Source: Gp1-AA133 sp964641665 (GTDB lineage Bacteria; Acidobacteriota; Terriglobia; Terriglobales; Acidobacteriaceae). Taken from it: 64,000 nucleotides of DNA. Location of the stretch: positions 90,542-154,541 of the forward strand of contig CAZXKO010000027.1 of the NCBI GenBank assembly GCA_964641665.1. Reading direction: 5' to 3'. The notes below the pieces were generated by a model that saw only the letters and a list, made by a program, of their open reading frames with translations, was not told where the DNA came from and made no database searches. The position numbers and the translations under genes were made by a program. The stretch's first letter is position 1. Each line of letters opens with the position of its first letter. Shown here piece after piece: positions 17,001 to 23,241 of the stretch.

Positions 17001-17653
17001 GAGACGGGTGGGCGTATGACATCGGCTATGGCGGGCTCGACCACGTGATCGCCAGCGGAAAGAACGTGAACCTGCTGGTGCTGGATACCGAGGTGTATTC
17101 AAACACGGGCGGCCAGGCGTCGAAATCGACTCCGCGGGGAGCGGTGGCGAAGTTTGCCGCCGGAGGCAAACCGGGTCCTAAGAAAGACCTGGGGCTGATC
17201 GCGATGAGTTACGGGTCGGTTTACGTGGCGAGCGTCGCCATGGGCGCGAAGGATGAGCACACGCTAAAAGCATTCCTCGAGGCGGAGGCGTATGACGGGC
17301 CGAGCCTCATTATTGCGTACGCGCACTGCATTGCACACGGGATCAACATGACCACGGGCATGGCGGACCAGAAGGCGGCGGTCGACAGCGGACAGTGGCT
17401 GCTGTATCGCTACCATCCGGAGCGGGCGGGGGCGGGAGAGAATCCGCTGATTCTGGATTCGCGGACGCCGAGCCGGAAGGTACAGGACTTTATGCAAATG
17501 GAGACGCGCTTCAAGATGCTGACCAAGAGTAAGCCGGAAGAGGCGAAAGAACTGTGGAAGCAGGCGCAGCAGGATGTGGAAGCCCGGTTCCGGCTGTACG
17601 AGTACCTGGCGCAGCGGAAGGTCGGTCCGGAGCCGGTGAAGGCGGCGAATTGA
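14075..17653 (+). CDS. Pyruvate:ferredoxin (flavodoxin) oxidoreductase
   Basis: A 1192-residue single-chain PFOR, the usual length. Domain order: pyrimidine-binding domain with YPITPSSAMGEWAD (about residue 28), the gamma-like domain, a two-cluster ferredoxin domain (CIQCGKCAMVCP near 695 and CTGCGICVEICP near 752), then the TPP pyrophosphate-binding domain (CSGCGETPYLKLL near 826; GDGWAYDIGYGGLDH near 975; NTGGQASKSTP). It interconverts pyruvate + CoA with acetyl-CoA + CO2 using low-potential ferredoxin or flavodoxin. ATG 14075 is preceded by AAAGGGAT. Beside acetate uptake and activation genes it could provide either pyruvate oxidation at low oxygen or carboxylation of acetyl-CoA. A DHOD-like gene follows in the same direction. 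Confidence 0.96.
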   Translation: MKRKFKTMDANEAVAHVAYRLNEVIAIYPITPSSAMGEWADQWASESVPNIWGTIPHVAEMQSEGGAAGAVHGALQTGALSTTFTASQGLLLMIPNMNKIAGELTPAAFHVSARTLATHALSIFGDHSDVMFCRTTGWALLCSNSVQEAMDLALIAQAASLESRIPFLHFFDGFRTSHEVNKIEMLADDDLRALINMDRVFEHRQRALSPDHPVLRGSAQNPDVFFQIRETANAFYDSCPSKVQAVMDRFAEVVGRQYRLFDYSGAPDAERVIVMMGSGAEAAEEAVTALNARGEKVGLVKVRLYRPFAVEKFCEALPATVREIAVLDRTKEAGAAGEPLHVDVVTALQEGLRHGFGKVRTAPRVIGGRYGLSSKEFTPAMVKAVYDNLATAKPKEHFTVGIRDDLNHTSLAYDGNFSTEPESVVRALFYGLGADGTVGANKNSIKIIGENTNNYAQGYFVYDSKKSGAMTVSHLRFGPKPIHSTYLVSKANFVACHQWIFLERYDMLSALVPGGTFLVNSPFGADEVWDQLPRVVQEQLVAKKAKLYVIDAYSVARDTGMGSRMNTILQVCFFAISKVLPRNEAVEAIRKSIRDTYGRKGEEIVQKNMKAVDETLAHLFEVKVPEKITSTIEMPPPFSTEAPAFERDVLGVIYEGRGDELPVSAFPCDGTFPTGTAKWEKRNLALEIPVWDTKTCIQCGKCAMVCPHAVIRIKVYDSRELEGAPVTFKSTDVRDKEWAGMKYSIQVAPEDCTGCGICVEICPAKNKTETRLKALNMAEQPPLRAPERENWEFFLKIPELDRRKIKTTTIRQQQVQEPLFEFSGACSGCGETPYLKLLSQLFGDRAVIANATGCSSIYGGNLPTTPWSKNAEGRGPAWSNSLFEDNAEFGLGFRLSIDKQTEFARELVVALGGSIGDELASAILSAPQKDEADIFEQRQRVSLLKEKLQGMKTPEARQLLSLADLLVKKSVWIVGGDGWAYDIGYGGLDHVIASGKNVNLLVLDTEVYSNTGGQASKSTPRGAVAKFAAGGKPGPKKDLGLIAMSYGSVYVASVAMGAKDEHTLKAFLEAEAYDGPSLIIAYAHCIAHGINMTTGMADQKAAVDSGQWLLYRYHPERAGAGENPLILDSRTPSRKVQDFMQMETRFKMLTKSKPEEAKELWKQAQQDVEARFRLYEYLAQRKVGPEPVKAAN

Positions 17654-17682
17654 GGGCAGGCATCTTGAAGGGCCCCAGTGGC

Positions 17683-17703
17683 AGCTCGGCCCAGGGCTGA
17701 GCT
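17683..17703 (+). terminator. Hairpin after nifJ
   Basis: AGCTCGGCCC and GGGCTGAGCT form a near-perfect 10-bp stem (one mismatch) starting 30 bp after the nifJ stop. A T-run is absent immediately after, with only TTTT near 17720, so it may be a transcript-stabilising hairpin rather than a terminator. Confidence 0.4.
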
Positions 17704-17716
17704 AGCGCCGGAGAAG

Positions 17717-17770
17717 AGCTTTTAACCGCAGAGTTCGCAGAGAGGGCCGCAAAGGACGCTGAGAAAAGCG
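17717..17770. repeat. 'ACCGCAGAG' family dispersed intergenic repeat, copy 3
   Basis: The sequence TTTTAACCGCAGAGTTCGCA, then AGAG..GCAAAGGACGCTGAGAAAAGCG, is the most complete copy of this family in the window. It lies between nifJ and the DHOD-like gene. Confidence 0.5.
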
Positions 17771-17899
17771 TCGCATGCGGCCGCCGGCCCGAACGCTTGA
17801 TGTTACTCGAACGTCCGAGGGCAGGATGCCCTCGGGACAGCCGGCAAGATGCCGGCGCTACTTTTCAATCGCGTCTGTCTTTCTTAGTAAGGAGAAGTT

Positions 17900-18910
17900 A
17901 TGAGCGATCTTACGACCCAGTACTTGGGATTGCAGTTGCGAACGCCGCTGGTGGCTTCGGCGTCGCCGTTGTCGCAGGAAGTGAGCAGCATCCGGCGGCT
18001 CGAGGATGCAGGCGCGGCGGCGGTAGTCCTGTATTCGCTTTTCGAGGAGCAGCTGCGGCAGGAGTCGCTCGAGCTCGACTATCACCTGACGGCAGGGACC
18101 GACAGTTTCGCGGAATCGCTCACCTACTTTCTGCAGGCCAGCGAGTACCGGCTGGGACCGGAGGGTTACCTGGAGCATATCCGCAAAGCCAAGGCGGCGG
18201 TGGCGATTCCGATCATCGCGAGTCTGAATGGCGCGACTGCGGGCGGCTGGGCGGAGTATGCGAAGGAAATCGAGCAGGGGGGGGCGGACGCGATCGAGTG
18301 CAACATCTACTCAGTAGTGACGGATCCAGAAAAGAGCTCAGCGGAAGTGGAGCAGACGTATCTTGACATCGTGAAGGCAGTGAAGGCGGCGGTGGCGATC
18401 CCCGTAGCGGTGAAGATCAGCCCGTTCTTCAGCAACCTGGCGAACATGGCCAGGCGGCTGGATCAGGCGGGGGCTGACGGGCTGGTGCTGTTCAATCGCT
18501 TCTACCAACCGGATATCGACCTGGAAGAGCTGGAGATCCGGCCGAACGTCTTGCTGAGCACGCCGCAGGCGCTGCGGCTGCCGCTGACGTGGATCGGAAT
18601 TTTGTACGGGCGGATCCAGGCGAGCTTCGCTGCGACCAGCGGGGTGCACGATCCTCAGGACGTGATCAAGCTGTTGATGGTGGGCGCAAACGTGACGATG
18701 CTGTGCTCGGCGCTACTGCGCAACGGAATCAACCACCTGCGCTACGTCGAGCAAGGCGTGCGGGAATGGATGGAGTTGCACGAATACGAGTCGGTGCAGC
18801 AAATGCAGGGGAGCATGAGCCAGCTGCGGTGCCCCGATCCGGCGGCGTTCGAGCGCGCGCAGTACATGCGGGCGGTGAAGAGTTTGCAGCATGTGCTGGT
18901 GCGGGGGTAG
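17900..18910 (+). CDS. Dihydroorotate dehydrogenase-like protein next to PFOR
   Basis: A 336-residue TIM-barrel flavoprotein of the dihydroorotate-dehydrogenase family (DHOD / PreA-like). The N-terminal YLGLQLRTPLVASASPLS, the central IPIIASLNGATAGGWAEYAK, IECNIY and VAVKISPFFSNL are the family's FMN- and substrate-side blocks. It lacks the usual context of pyrimidine genes. Genes of this subgroup occur beside nifJ in several phyla, which suggests a link with ferredoxin-dependent electron flow rather than pyrimidine synthesis; this is inference. SD AAGGAGAAG lies a few bases before ATG 17900. The 246-bp gap to nifJ contains a hairpin and a repeat, so co-transcription is uncertain. Confidence 0.85.
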   Translation: MSDLTTQYLGLQLRTPLVASASPLSQEVSSIRRLEDAGAAAVVLYSLFEEQLRQESLELDYHLTAGTDSFAESLTYFLQASEYRLGPEGYLEHIRKAKAAVAIPIIASLNGATAGGWAEYAKEIEQGGADAIECNIYSVVTDPEKSSAEVEQTYLDIVKAVKAAVAIPVAVKISPFFSNLANMARRLDQAGADGLVLFNRFYQPDIDLEELEIRPNVLLSTPQALRLPLTWIGILYGRIQASFAATSGVHDPQDVIKLLMVGANVTMLCSALLRNGINHLRYVEQGVREWMELHEYESVQQMQGSMSQLRCPDPAAFERAQYMRAVKSLQHVLVRG

Positions 18911-18918
18911 GTCGACGT

Positions 18919-18981
18919 AAAACGCAAGGTCCCTCGACTTCGTTCGGCTGAACGCCTCACGGCGCTCGGGATGACAGGTCG
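18919..18981. repeat. 'GGTCCCTCGACT...GGGATGACA' repeat copy
   Basis: It starts AAAACGCAAGGTCCCTCGAC and ends GCTCGGGATGACAGGTCG. It lies in the convergent gap between the DHOD-like gene and def. The internal CGTTCGGCTGAACG segment is self-complementary. Confidence 0.65.
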
Positions 18982-19036
18982 CTAAGTAGTCACACCTCGC
19001 AAGCGCACAACGTGGATTTCGACGAGCGCTACAAAC

Positions 19037-19621
19037 CTATTCGAGCCGGGCCAGGACTTCCGCGGGCGGCAGATCCTTCCAGTAGTTCTTTAAGTTATCA
19101 AGGGATGTGAAGGTGCGGCTGCGCATGCGGTCGAGGTAGAGGTGACCCTGCAGGTGATCGATTTCGTGTTGCAGGATGCGAGCGTGCCAGCCGGTGGCCT
19201 CGATGGAACGGGGCGTGGCGTGTTCGTCGAAGTAGTTCACTCGGACAGACCGGGCGCGCGGAACGATCGCTGAGAATCCAGCCAAGCTTAAGCAACCTTC
19301 GAAAAATTCTTTCGTGTCGTCGGAGCGCCAAGTGATTTCCGGGTTGACCAGAACCATGAATGGAACCGGTTTGCGTTCGCGGGCAGCAAGCTGACCCGGG
19401 TCGATGTCTTTGTGGTATTGCTCGCGGTCTTCGATGACGGCGAGTTGCAGGTCGCGGCCAATTTGTGGCGCGGCGAGGCCGACGCCGGGCGCTGCGCGCA
19501 TGGTCTCGCGCATCTCTTCAATCAAACGTTGAATCTCGAAGTTCAGAATTTCAGCTTTCGAAAGCGGACGGGCGCGCTGCCTGAGAACGGGGTCGCCGAC
19601 CTGGACGATCTGCAAGGGCAT
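19037..19621 (-). CDS. Peptide deformylase
   Basis: A 194-residue enzyme with all three metal-binding and catalytic motifs: GVGLAAPQIG (residues 46-55), EGCLS (108-112) and HEIDH (152-156). It removes the formyl group from the N-terminal methionine of nascent proteins. ATG 19621 begins MPLQIVQVGDPVLR, a typical deformylase N-terminus; a longer frame upstream only reads through the SET-domain gene. No fmt gene is adjacent, which is unusual compared with the common def-fmt pairing. Instead it lies 25 bp behind a SET-domain gene and is probably co-transcribed with it. Confidence 0.95.
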   Translation of the reverse strand: MPLQIVQVGDPVLRQRARPLSKAEILNFEIQRLIEEMRETMRAAPGVGLAAPQIGRDLQLAVIEDREQYHKDIDPGQLAARERKPVPFMVLVNPEITWRSDDTKEFFEGCLSLAGFSAIVPRARSVRVNYFDEHATPRSIEATGWHARILQHEIDHLQGHLYLDRMRSRTFTSLDNLKNYWKDLPPAEVLARLE

Positions 19622-19646
19622 GGGATTTCCGGGAATAGGCGCGCCG

Positions 19647-20120
19647 CTAGCTGGCTTTCTCGGCCGACTTCTCTGCCGCTTTGGCCCGCTTTTCCAACTC
19701 TTCTTCGCCGTACATGCTGCCGCGACACGCCTTGGCCCCGCAGTGGCAGACGGCGGCATCATCGTCATCGCCGTCGTAGAGGTTGTAGTCGTAGCAGAGT
19801 TCCTCGCCGGCGGCGATGTCGCGCATGGCGATGATCCAGATGTGTTCGTCGAATTCGTCGGTTTCGCAGTTGGGGTCGCAGCTGTGGTTGATGAAGGCAG
19901 CGACACTGTCGCCGTCGACGACGTACTCACCTTCTCCGATGCAGAAGAGGTACGTATCAAGACGCTCTGAGTAGAGAACGTCGGCTTCCTCCTTGGAAAG
20001 TCGGGTGCCGGTGTATTCGACGATGTGGGTGCCGGCGGAAATCGGGACCGTGGTATAGCATCCGGAACCGTGAATCCCGGATTTCCTGATGAGCAGATGC
20101 ATCGGGTCGATAGGCGACAT
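19647..20120 (-). CDS. SET-domain protein (putative protein-lysine methyltransferase)
   Basis: A 157-residue stand-alone SET domain. Visible motifs: IHGSGCYTTVPISAGTHIVEYTG (the N-SET start), NHSCDPNC (residues 78-85, cofactor-binding pseudoknot), ELCYDYNL (107-114, catalytic tyrosine) and a post-SET-type C-x-C-x4-C (C125, C127, C132), likely a zinc site. An acidic stretch (DGDDDDAA) precedes the post-SET cysteines and a lysine/glutamate-rich tail follows. SET proteins transfer methyl groups from SAM to protein lysines; bacterial targets are mostly unknown. The start at 20120 (MSPIDPMHLLIRKS) lacks a strong SD, and Met-7 is an alternative. It directly precedes def. Confidence 0.9.
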   Translation of the reverse strand: MSPIDPMHLLIRKSGIHGSGCYTTVPISAGTHIVEYTGTRLSKEEADVLYSERLDTYLFCIGEGEYVVDGDSVAAFINHSCDPNCETDEFDEHIWIIAMRDIAAGEELCYDYNLYDGDDDDAAVCHCGAKACRGSMYGEEELEKRAKAAEKSAEKAS

Positions 20121-20228
20121 TGCGGTCAGGAAAGACAGATTAGCACGAGAGCGTTTTGGGACCGATGGGGGGCTCAACATTCGTCGAGATTTGATAGACT
20201 CGCGCCCGGCGTAAGCAAGGAGAGAGCG

Positions 20229-21671
20229 ATGCAGCGACGGCAGTTTCTTTACGGCGCGGCAGTTGTGGCGGGATCGGCCGCGGTCAGCCGCACACGGGCC
20301 AGGGCTTGGCCTTCACCGGAGACGGCTTCGGCCAGGCTCGTTCTGGATCCTGCACGGACGGTTGCCGAGATTCCTCCGGACTTCTTAGGGCTCGGATATG
20401 AAATCTCGTCGGTGGCGCGTCCGGGTCTTCTAAGCCGCGACGATGCCATGTACGTACGGCTGGTGCGGACGCTGGGCTTGCAAGGAATCATCCGCATTGG
20501 GGGCAACACATCGGACTATTCCAGCTACGCACCAGCGGGGTCGGCGCTTTCGTCGCCCGAAACCGGGCCGGGTTCAGTAGTGAATGACGCGGTGCTGCGG
20601 GACCTTGGGACGTTTCTCGAAGCCACGGGCTGGAAATTGATCTGGGGCCTCAATCTTGGCCGGGGTACCAAGGAGAATGCGATTGAGGAGGCGCGAGCGG
20701 TACTGGCGGCGATCCGGCCGAGTCTTCTCGCCTTCGAGATCGGCAATGAGCCCGATCTTTTCGCGCACCGGGAAATCCACCGCAAGAAGGGGTACGGCTA
20801 TGGAGATTTTCTACGGGAGTATCGCGAGTTCCGCGATGCCTTGCGAAAAGAACTTCCGGGAATTCCATTGGCCGGGCCGGATGTCGCCATTGAGACCTCA
20901 TGGGTTGCAGACTTTGCCCGAGACGAGGGCAAAGACATCAAGCTGCTGACGCACCACTACTACCGCGAGGGCCAGAACCCGACGAGCAGCATCGACAAGC
21001 TGTTGCACCCCGACCCGAAGCTTGCGCCGATGCTGGCGCAGCTGAGCGCGGCGTCGAAATCCAGCGGACTTCCCTATCGCATTTGCGAGACCAACTCGTT
21101 TTCGGGCGGAGGCAAACCCGGAGTCAGCGATGCGTTCGCCTCAGCGCTGTGGATGCTGAGCTTCATGTACACGCTCGCCGCGGGGGGCTGCGGCGGAGTC
21201 AACATGGAGACAGGGGTCAACCAGCTGGGATTCATCAGCTCGTATTCACCCATCGGGGACGACGAACACGGGCACTACACGGCGACTCCGGAGTACTACG
21301 GCATGCTGGCGTTCGCGCAGGCGGGGATGGGCCGGCTCTTCGCGTGTCATCTAGACGCCGGAGGCAGCAACTTGGAAGCGTTCGGGACCCAACCGGGCCA
21401 CGATCACACGGTGGTGACCCTCATTAATAAAGAAAGCGCGTCGGACGCGCAGGTGCATGTTGAGGGGGCAGGGACCTCCAAGAAAGCCTCGGTGGTCCGA
21501 TTGACGGGACCTTCGCTCGAGAGCAAGACGGGCGTGCGTCTCGGTGGGGCGGAGGTGACTCCTAGTGGGGAATGGCACCCTGCCCCAGTGGAAGAGTTGC
21601 GGGTCGAGGGAGGAAAAGCGCTGGTGCGTGTGCCGGCCGCGAGCGCAGCGGTGGTGACGTTGCGGGCGTAG
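20229..21671 (+). CDS. Secreted GH79-type glycoside hydrolase
   Basis: A 480-residue protein with a Tat-like leader (MQRRQFLYGAAVVAGSAAVS). The mature part begins with TVAEIPPDFLGLGYEISSVARPG and carries FEIGNEPDLF (proposed acid/base Glu174) and ICETNSFS (proposed nucleophile Glu287). This is the layout of family GH79 (beta-glucuronidase / heparanase-like) in clan GH-A. A small beta-sandwich follows the barrel. It probably cleaves glucuronic acid or related residues from plant or microbial glycans outside the cytoplasm. ATG 20229 is preceded by AAGGAGAGAGCG. It is divergent from the SET gene across 108 bp. Confidence 0.85.
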   Translation: MQRRQFLYGAAVVAGSAAVSRTRARAWPSPETASARLVLDPARTVAEIPPDFLGLGYEISSVARPGLLSRDDAMYVRLVRTLGLQGIIRIGGNTSDYSSYAPAGSALSSPETGPGSVVNDAVLRDLGTFLEATGWKLIWGLNLGRGTKENAIEEARAVLAAIRPSLLAFEIGNEPDLFAHREIHRKKGYGYGDFLREYREFRDALRKELPGIPLAGPDVAIETSWVADFARDEGKDIKLLTHHYYREGQNPTSSIDKLLHPDPKLAPMLAQLSAASKSSGLPYRICETNSFSGGGKPGVSDAFASALWMLSFMYTLAAGGCGGVNMETGVNQLGFISSYSPIGDDEHGHYTATPEYYGMLAFAQAGMGRLFACHLDAGGSNLEAFGTQPGHDHTVVTLINKESASDAQVHVEGAGTSKKASVVRLTGPSLESKTGVRLGGAEVTPSGEWHPAPVEELRVEGGKALVRVPAASAAVVTLRA

Positions 21672-21728
21672 GGTAGATCAAGGCCCGCGTGGCGAAGACC
21701 AGCCAAGGCGGGACGTGATCGAAAGTGA

Positions 21729-21785
21729 CGCAAGGTCCCTCGACTGCGTTCGGCTTACGCCTTCACTTCGCTCGGGATGACAGGG
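21729..21785. repeat. 'GGTCCCTCGACT...GGGATGACA' repeat copy (unit 1)
   Basis: It starts CGCAAGGTCCCTCGACTGCG and ends CTCGGGATGACAGGG, inside the first tandem unit. Confidence 0.65.
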
Positions 21786-21897
21786 CAAATGGATTTCAGT
21801 GACCGAGACCGACTTTCCGATTCGCGCAAAAACTTGGCGCGCTAGATCAGGGCGCGCGTGGCGAAGACTAGCCAAGGCGGGAGGTGATCGAAAGTAA

Positions 21898-21954
21898 CGC
21901 AAGGTCCCTCGACTACGTTCGGCGCACGCCTTCGCTTCGCTTGGGATGACAGGG
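21898..21954. repeat. 'GGTCCCTCGACT...GGGATGACA' repeat copy (unit 2)
   Basis: It starts CGCAAGGTCCCTCGACTACG and ends CTTGGGATGACAGGG, inside the second tandem unit. Confidence 0.65.
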
Positions 21955-22071
21955 CAAATGGATTTCAGGTGACCGAGACTGACTGTCCGATTCGCGCAAA
22001 AACTTGGCGCGCCCGAAGGCGCGCCGTGAACCAGCATCCATCGATTCCCGTGTGCCCTGCGATTCCAGCGT

Positions 22072-23217
22072 CTATCTCTTCGAAAACTTGAAGATCGTGA
22101 CCGTGTGGTAGTGCTGGCCCGGCTTCAGGGTTGTCGTTGGAAATGAGGGATGGTTGGGAGAATCAGGGAAATGCTGGGTCTCAAGGCAGAAGGCCGCGCG
22201 ATGGTTGTAGACCTTGCCGCCTTTGCCGGTGATGGTACCGTCGAGGAAGTTGCCGGTGTAGAACTGGATGCCAGGCTGATCGGTGAGGATCTGGAGGACG
22301 CGCCCGCTCTTGGGCTCGTAGGCTTCCGCGGCCAAGGTTACGCCGCCTTTGCCCCCGCTGTTGAGCACCCAGTTGTGGTCGTATCCTTTGCCGAACTTGA
22401 GTTGCTCGTCGTCCTGGTTGATGCGCGAGCCGATGGCCATCGGCTTGGTGAAGTCAAAGGGCGTGCCTTTAACAGGACGCAGCTCGCCGGTGGGGATGAG
22501 CGTGGCGTCCACGGGAGTGAAGCGGTCGGCAACCAGGGTGAGCTGGTGCTCGAGGATGTCGCCATTTCCCTGACCGGCCAAGTTGAAATAAGAATGATTG
22601 GTGAGATTGAGGACAGTTTCCTTGTCCGTCGTGGCGGAATAGTCAATCTTCAATTCGTTCGTGTCGGTCAAGGTGTAAACGACCTTGACGGAGAGACTGC
22701 CGGGATACCCTTCTTCGCCGTCTTTGCTGAGATAGGTGAGTTCGAGGGCCTGACCGTGCGGGCCAGAAACATCTTTGGCGGTCCAGAGACGCTTGTTGAA
22801 GCCGGTGGTGCCGCCGTGGAGAGTGTTTTCGCCGTCGTTCTTGGGAATGTTGTAGGTGGTACCGACGAGTTTGAACTGTCCGTGGGCGATGCGGTTTCCG
22901 TAGCGGCCGATAAGGGCGCCGAAGAAGGCTTTGTTGGTGAGATAGCCATCGAGCTGGTCGTAGCCGAGGACGACGTCGCCCATTTTCCCGTTCCGATCGG
23001 GTGCGGTCAAAGAGGTCACGATGCCGCCAAAGTTCGTGATGGTGGCTTCCATGCCTGCTTTGTTGGTCAGGGTGTAGAGATCGACCGGCTCTCCTGCTCC
23101 GGTTTTGCCGAATGGCTGTTTCTTCATCGTCGATTTAGCCTCTGCGTTGAGCGCGCAGACGCACGCCCCTGTCATCCAAGATATCAACAATGCCCAGATC
23201 ATCCAACGAAGTCTCAT
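22072..23217 (-). CDS. Aldose 1-epimerase (mutarotase), exported
   Basis: A protein of about 381 residues with an N-terminal signal peptide (MRLRWMIWALLISWMTGACVC; the A-C-V-C end could even be a lipobox). Mutarotase motifs follow: TNFGGIVTSLTAPDR, GRYGNRIAHGQF, LTNHSYFNLAG (acid/base histidine) and FCLETQHFPDSPNHP (catalytic glutamate). It interconverts alpha and beta anomers of sugars such as galactose or arabinose released by secreted hydrolases. The second of two adjacent ATGs (23217) has better spacing from GGGAGG than the first (23220). It is the last gene of the minus-strand arabinose/galactose operon. Confidence 0.92.
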   Translation of the reverse strand: MRLRWMIWALLISWMTGACVCALNAEAKSTMKKQPFGKTGAGEPVDLYTLTNKAGMEATITNFGGIVTSLTAPDRNGKMGDVVLGYDQLDGYLTNKAFFGALIGRYGNRIAHGQFKLVGTTYNIPKNDGENTLHGGTTGFNKRLWTAKDVSGPHGQALELTYLSKDGEEGYPGSLSVKVVYTLTDTNELKIDYSATTDKETVLNLTNHSYFNLAGQGNGDILEHQLTLVADRFTPVDATLIPTGELRPVKGTPFDFTKPMAIGSRINQDDEQLKFGKGYDHNWVLNSGGKGGVTLAAEAYEPKSGRVLQILTDQPGIQFYTGNFLDGTITGKGGKVYNHRAAFCLETQHFPDSPNHPSFPTTTLKPGQHYHTVTIFKFSKR

Positions 23218-23241
23218 CATTCCCTCCCTTTATCGAGCAAG

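Larger units (their letters stand above)
21674..22012. repeat. Tandem duplication of a 169-bp intergenic unit
   Basis: Unit 1 (21674-21842) and unit 2 (21843-22012) both begin TAGATCA(A/G)GGC(C/G)CGCGTG and end TTCGCGCAAAAACTTGGCGCGC. They differ by scattered substitutions and a one-base insertion. Each includes one conserved copy of the dispersed repeat. Confidence 0.85.
21672..22071. other. Convergent gap filled by tandem duplication
   Basis: The 400 bp between the GH79 gene and galM contain no gene and are almost entirely occupied by two copies of a 169-170-bp unit. Each unit carries the 'GGTCCCTCGACT...GGGATGACA' repeat. Confidence 0.7.
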
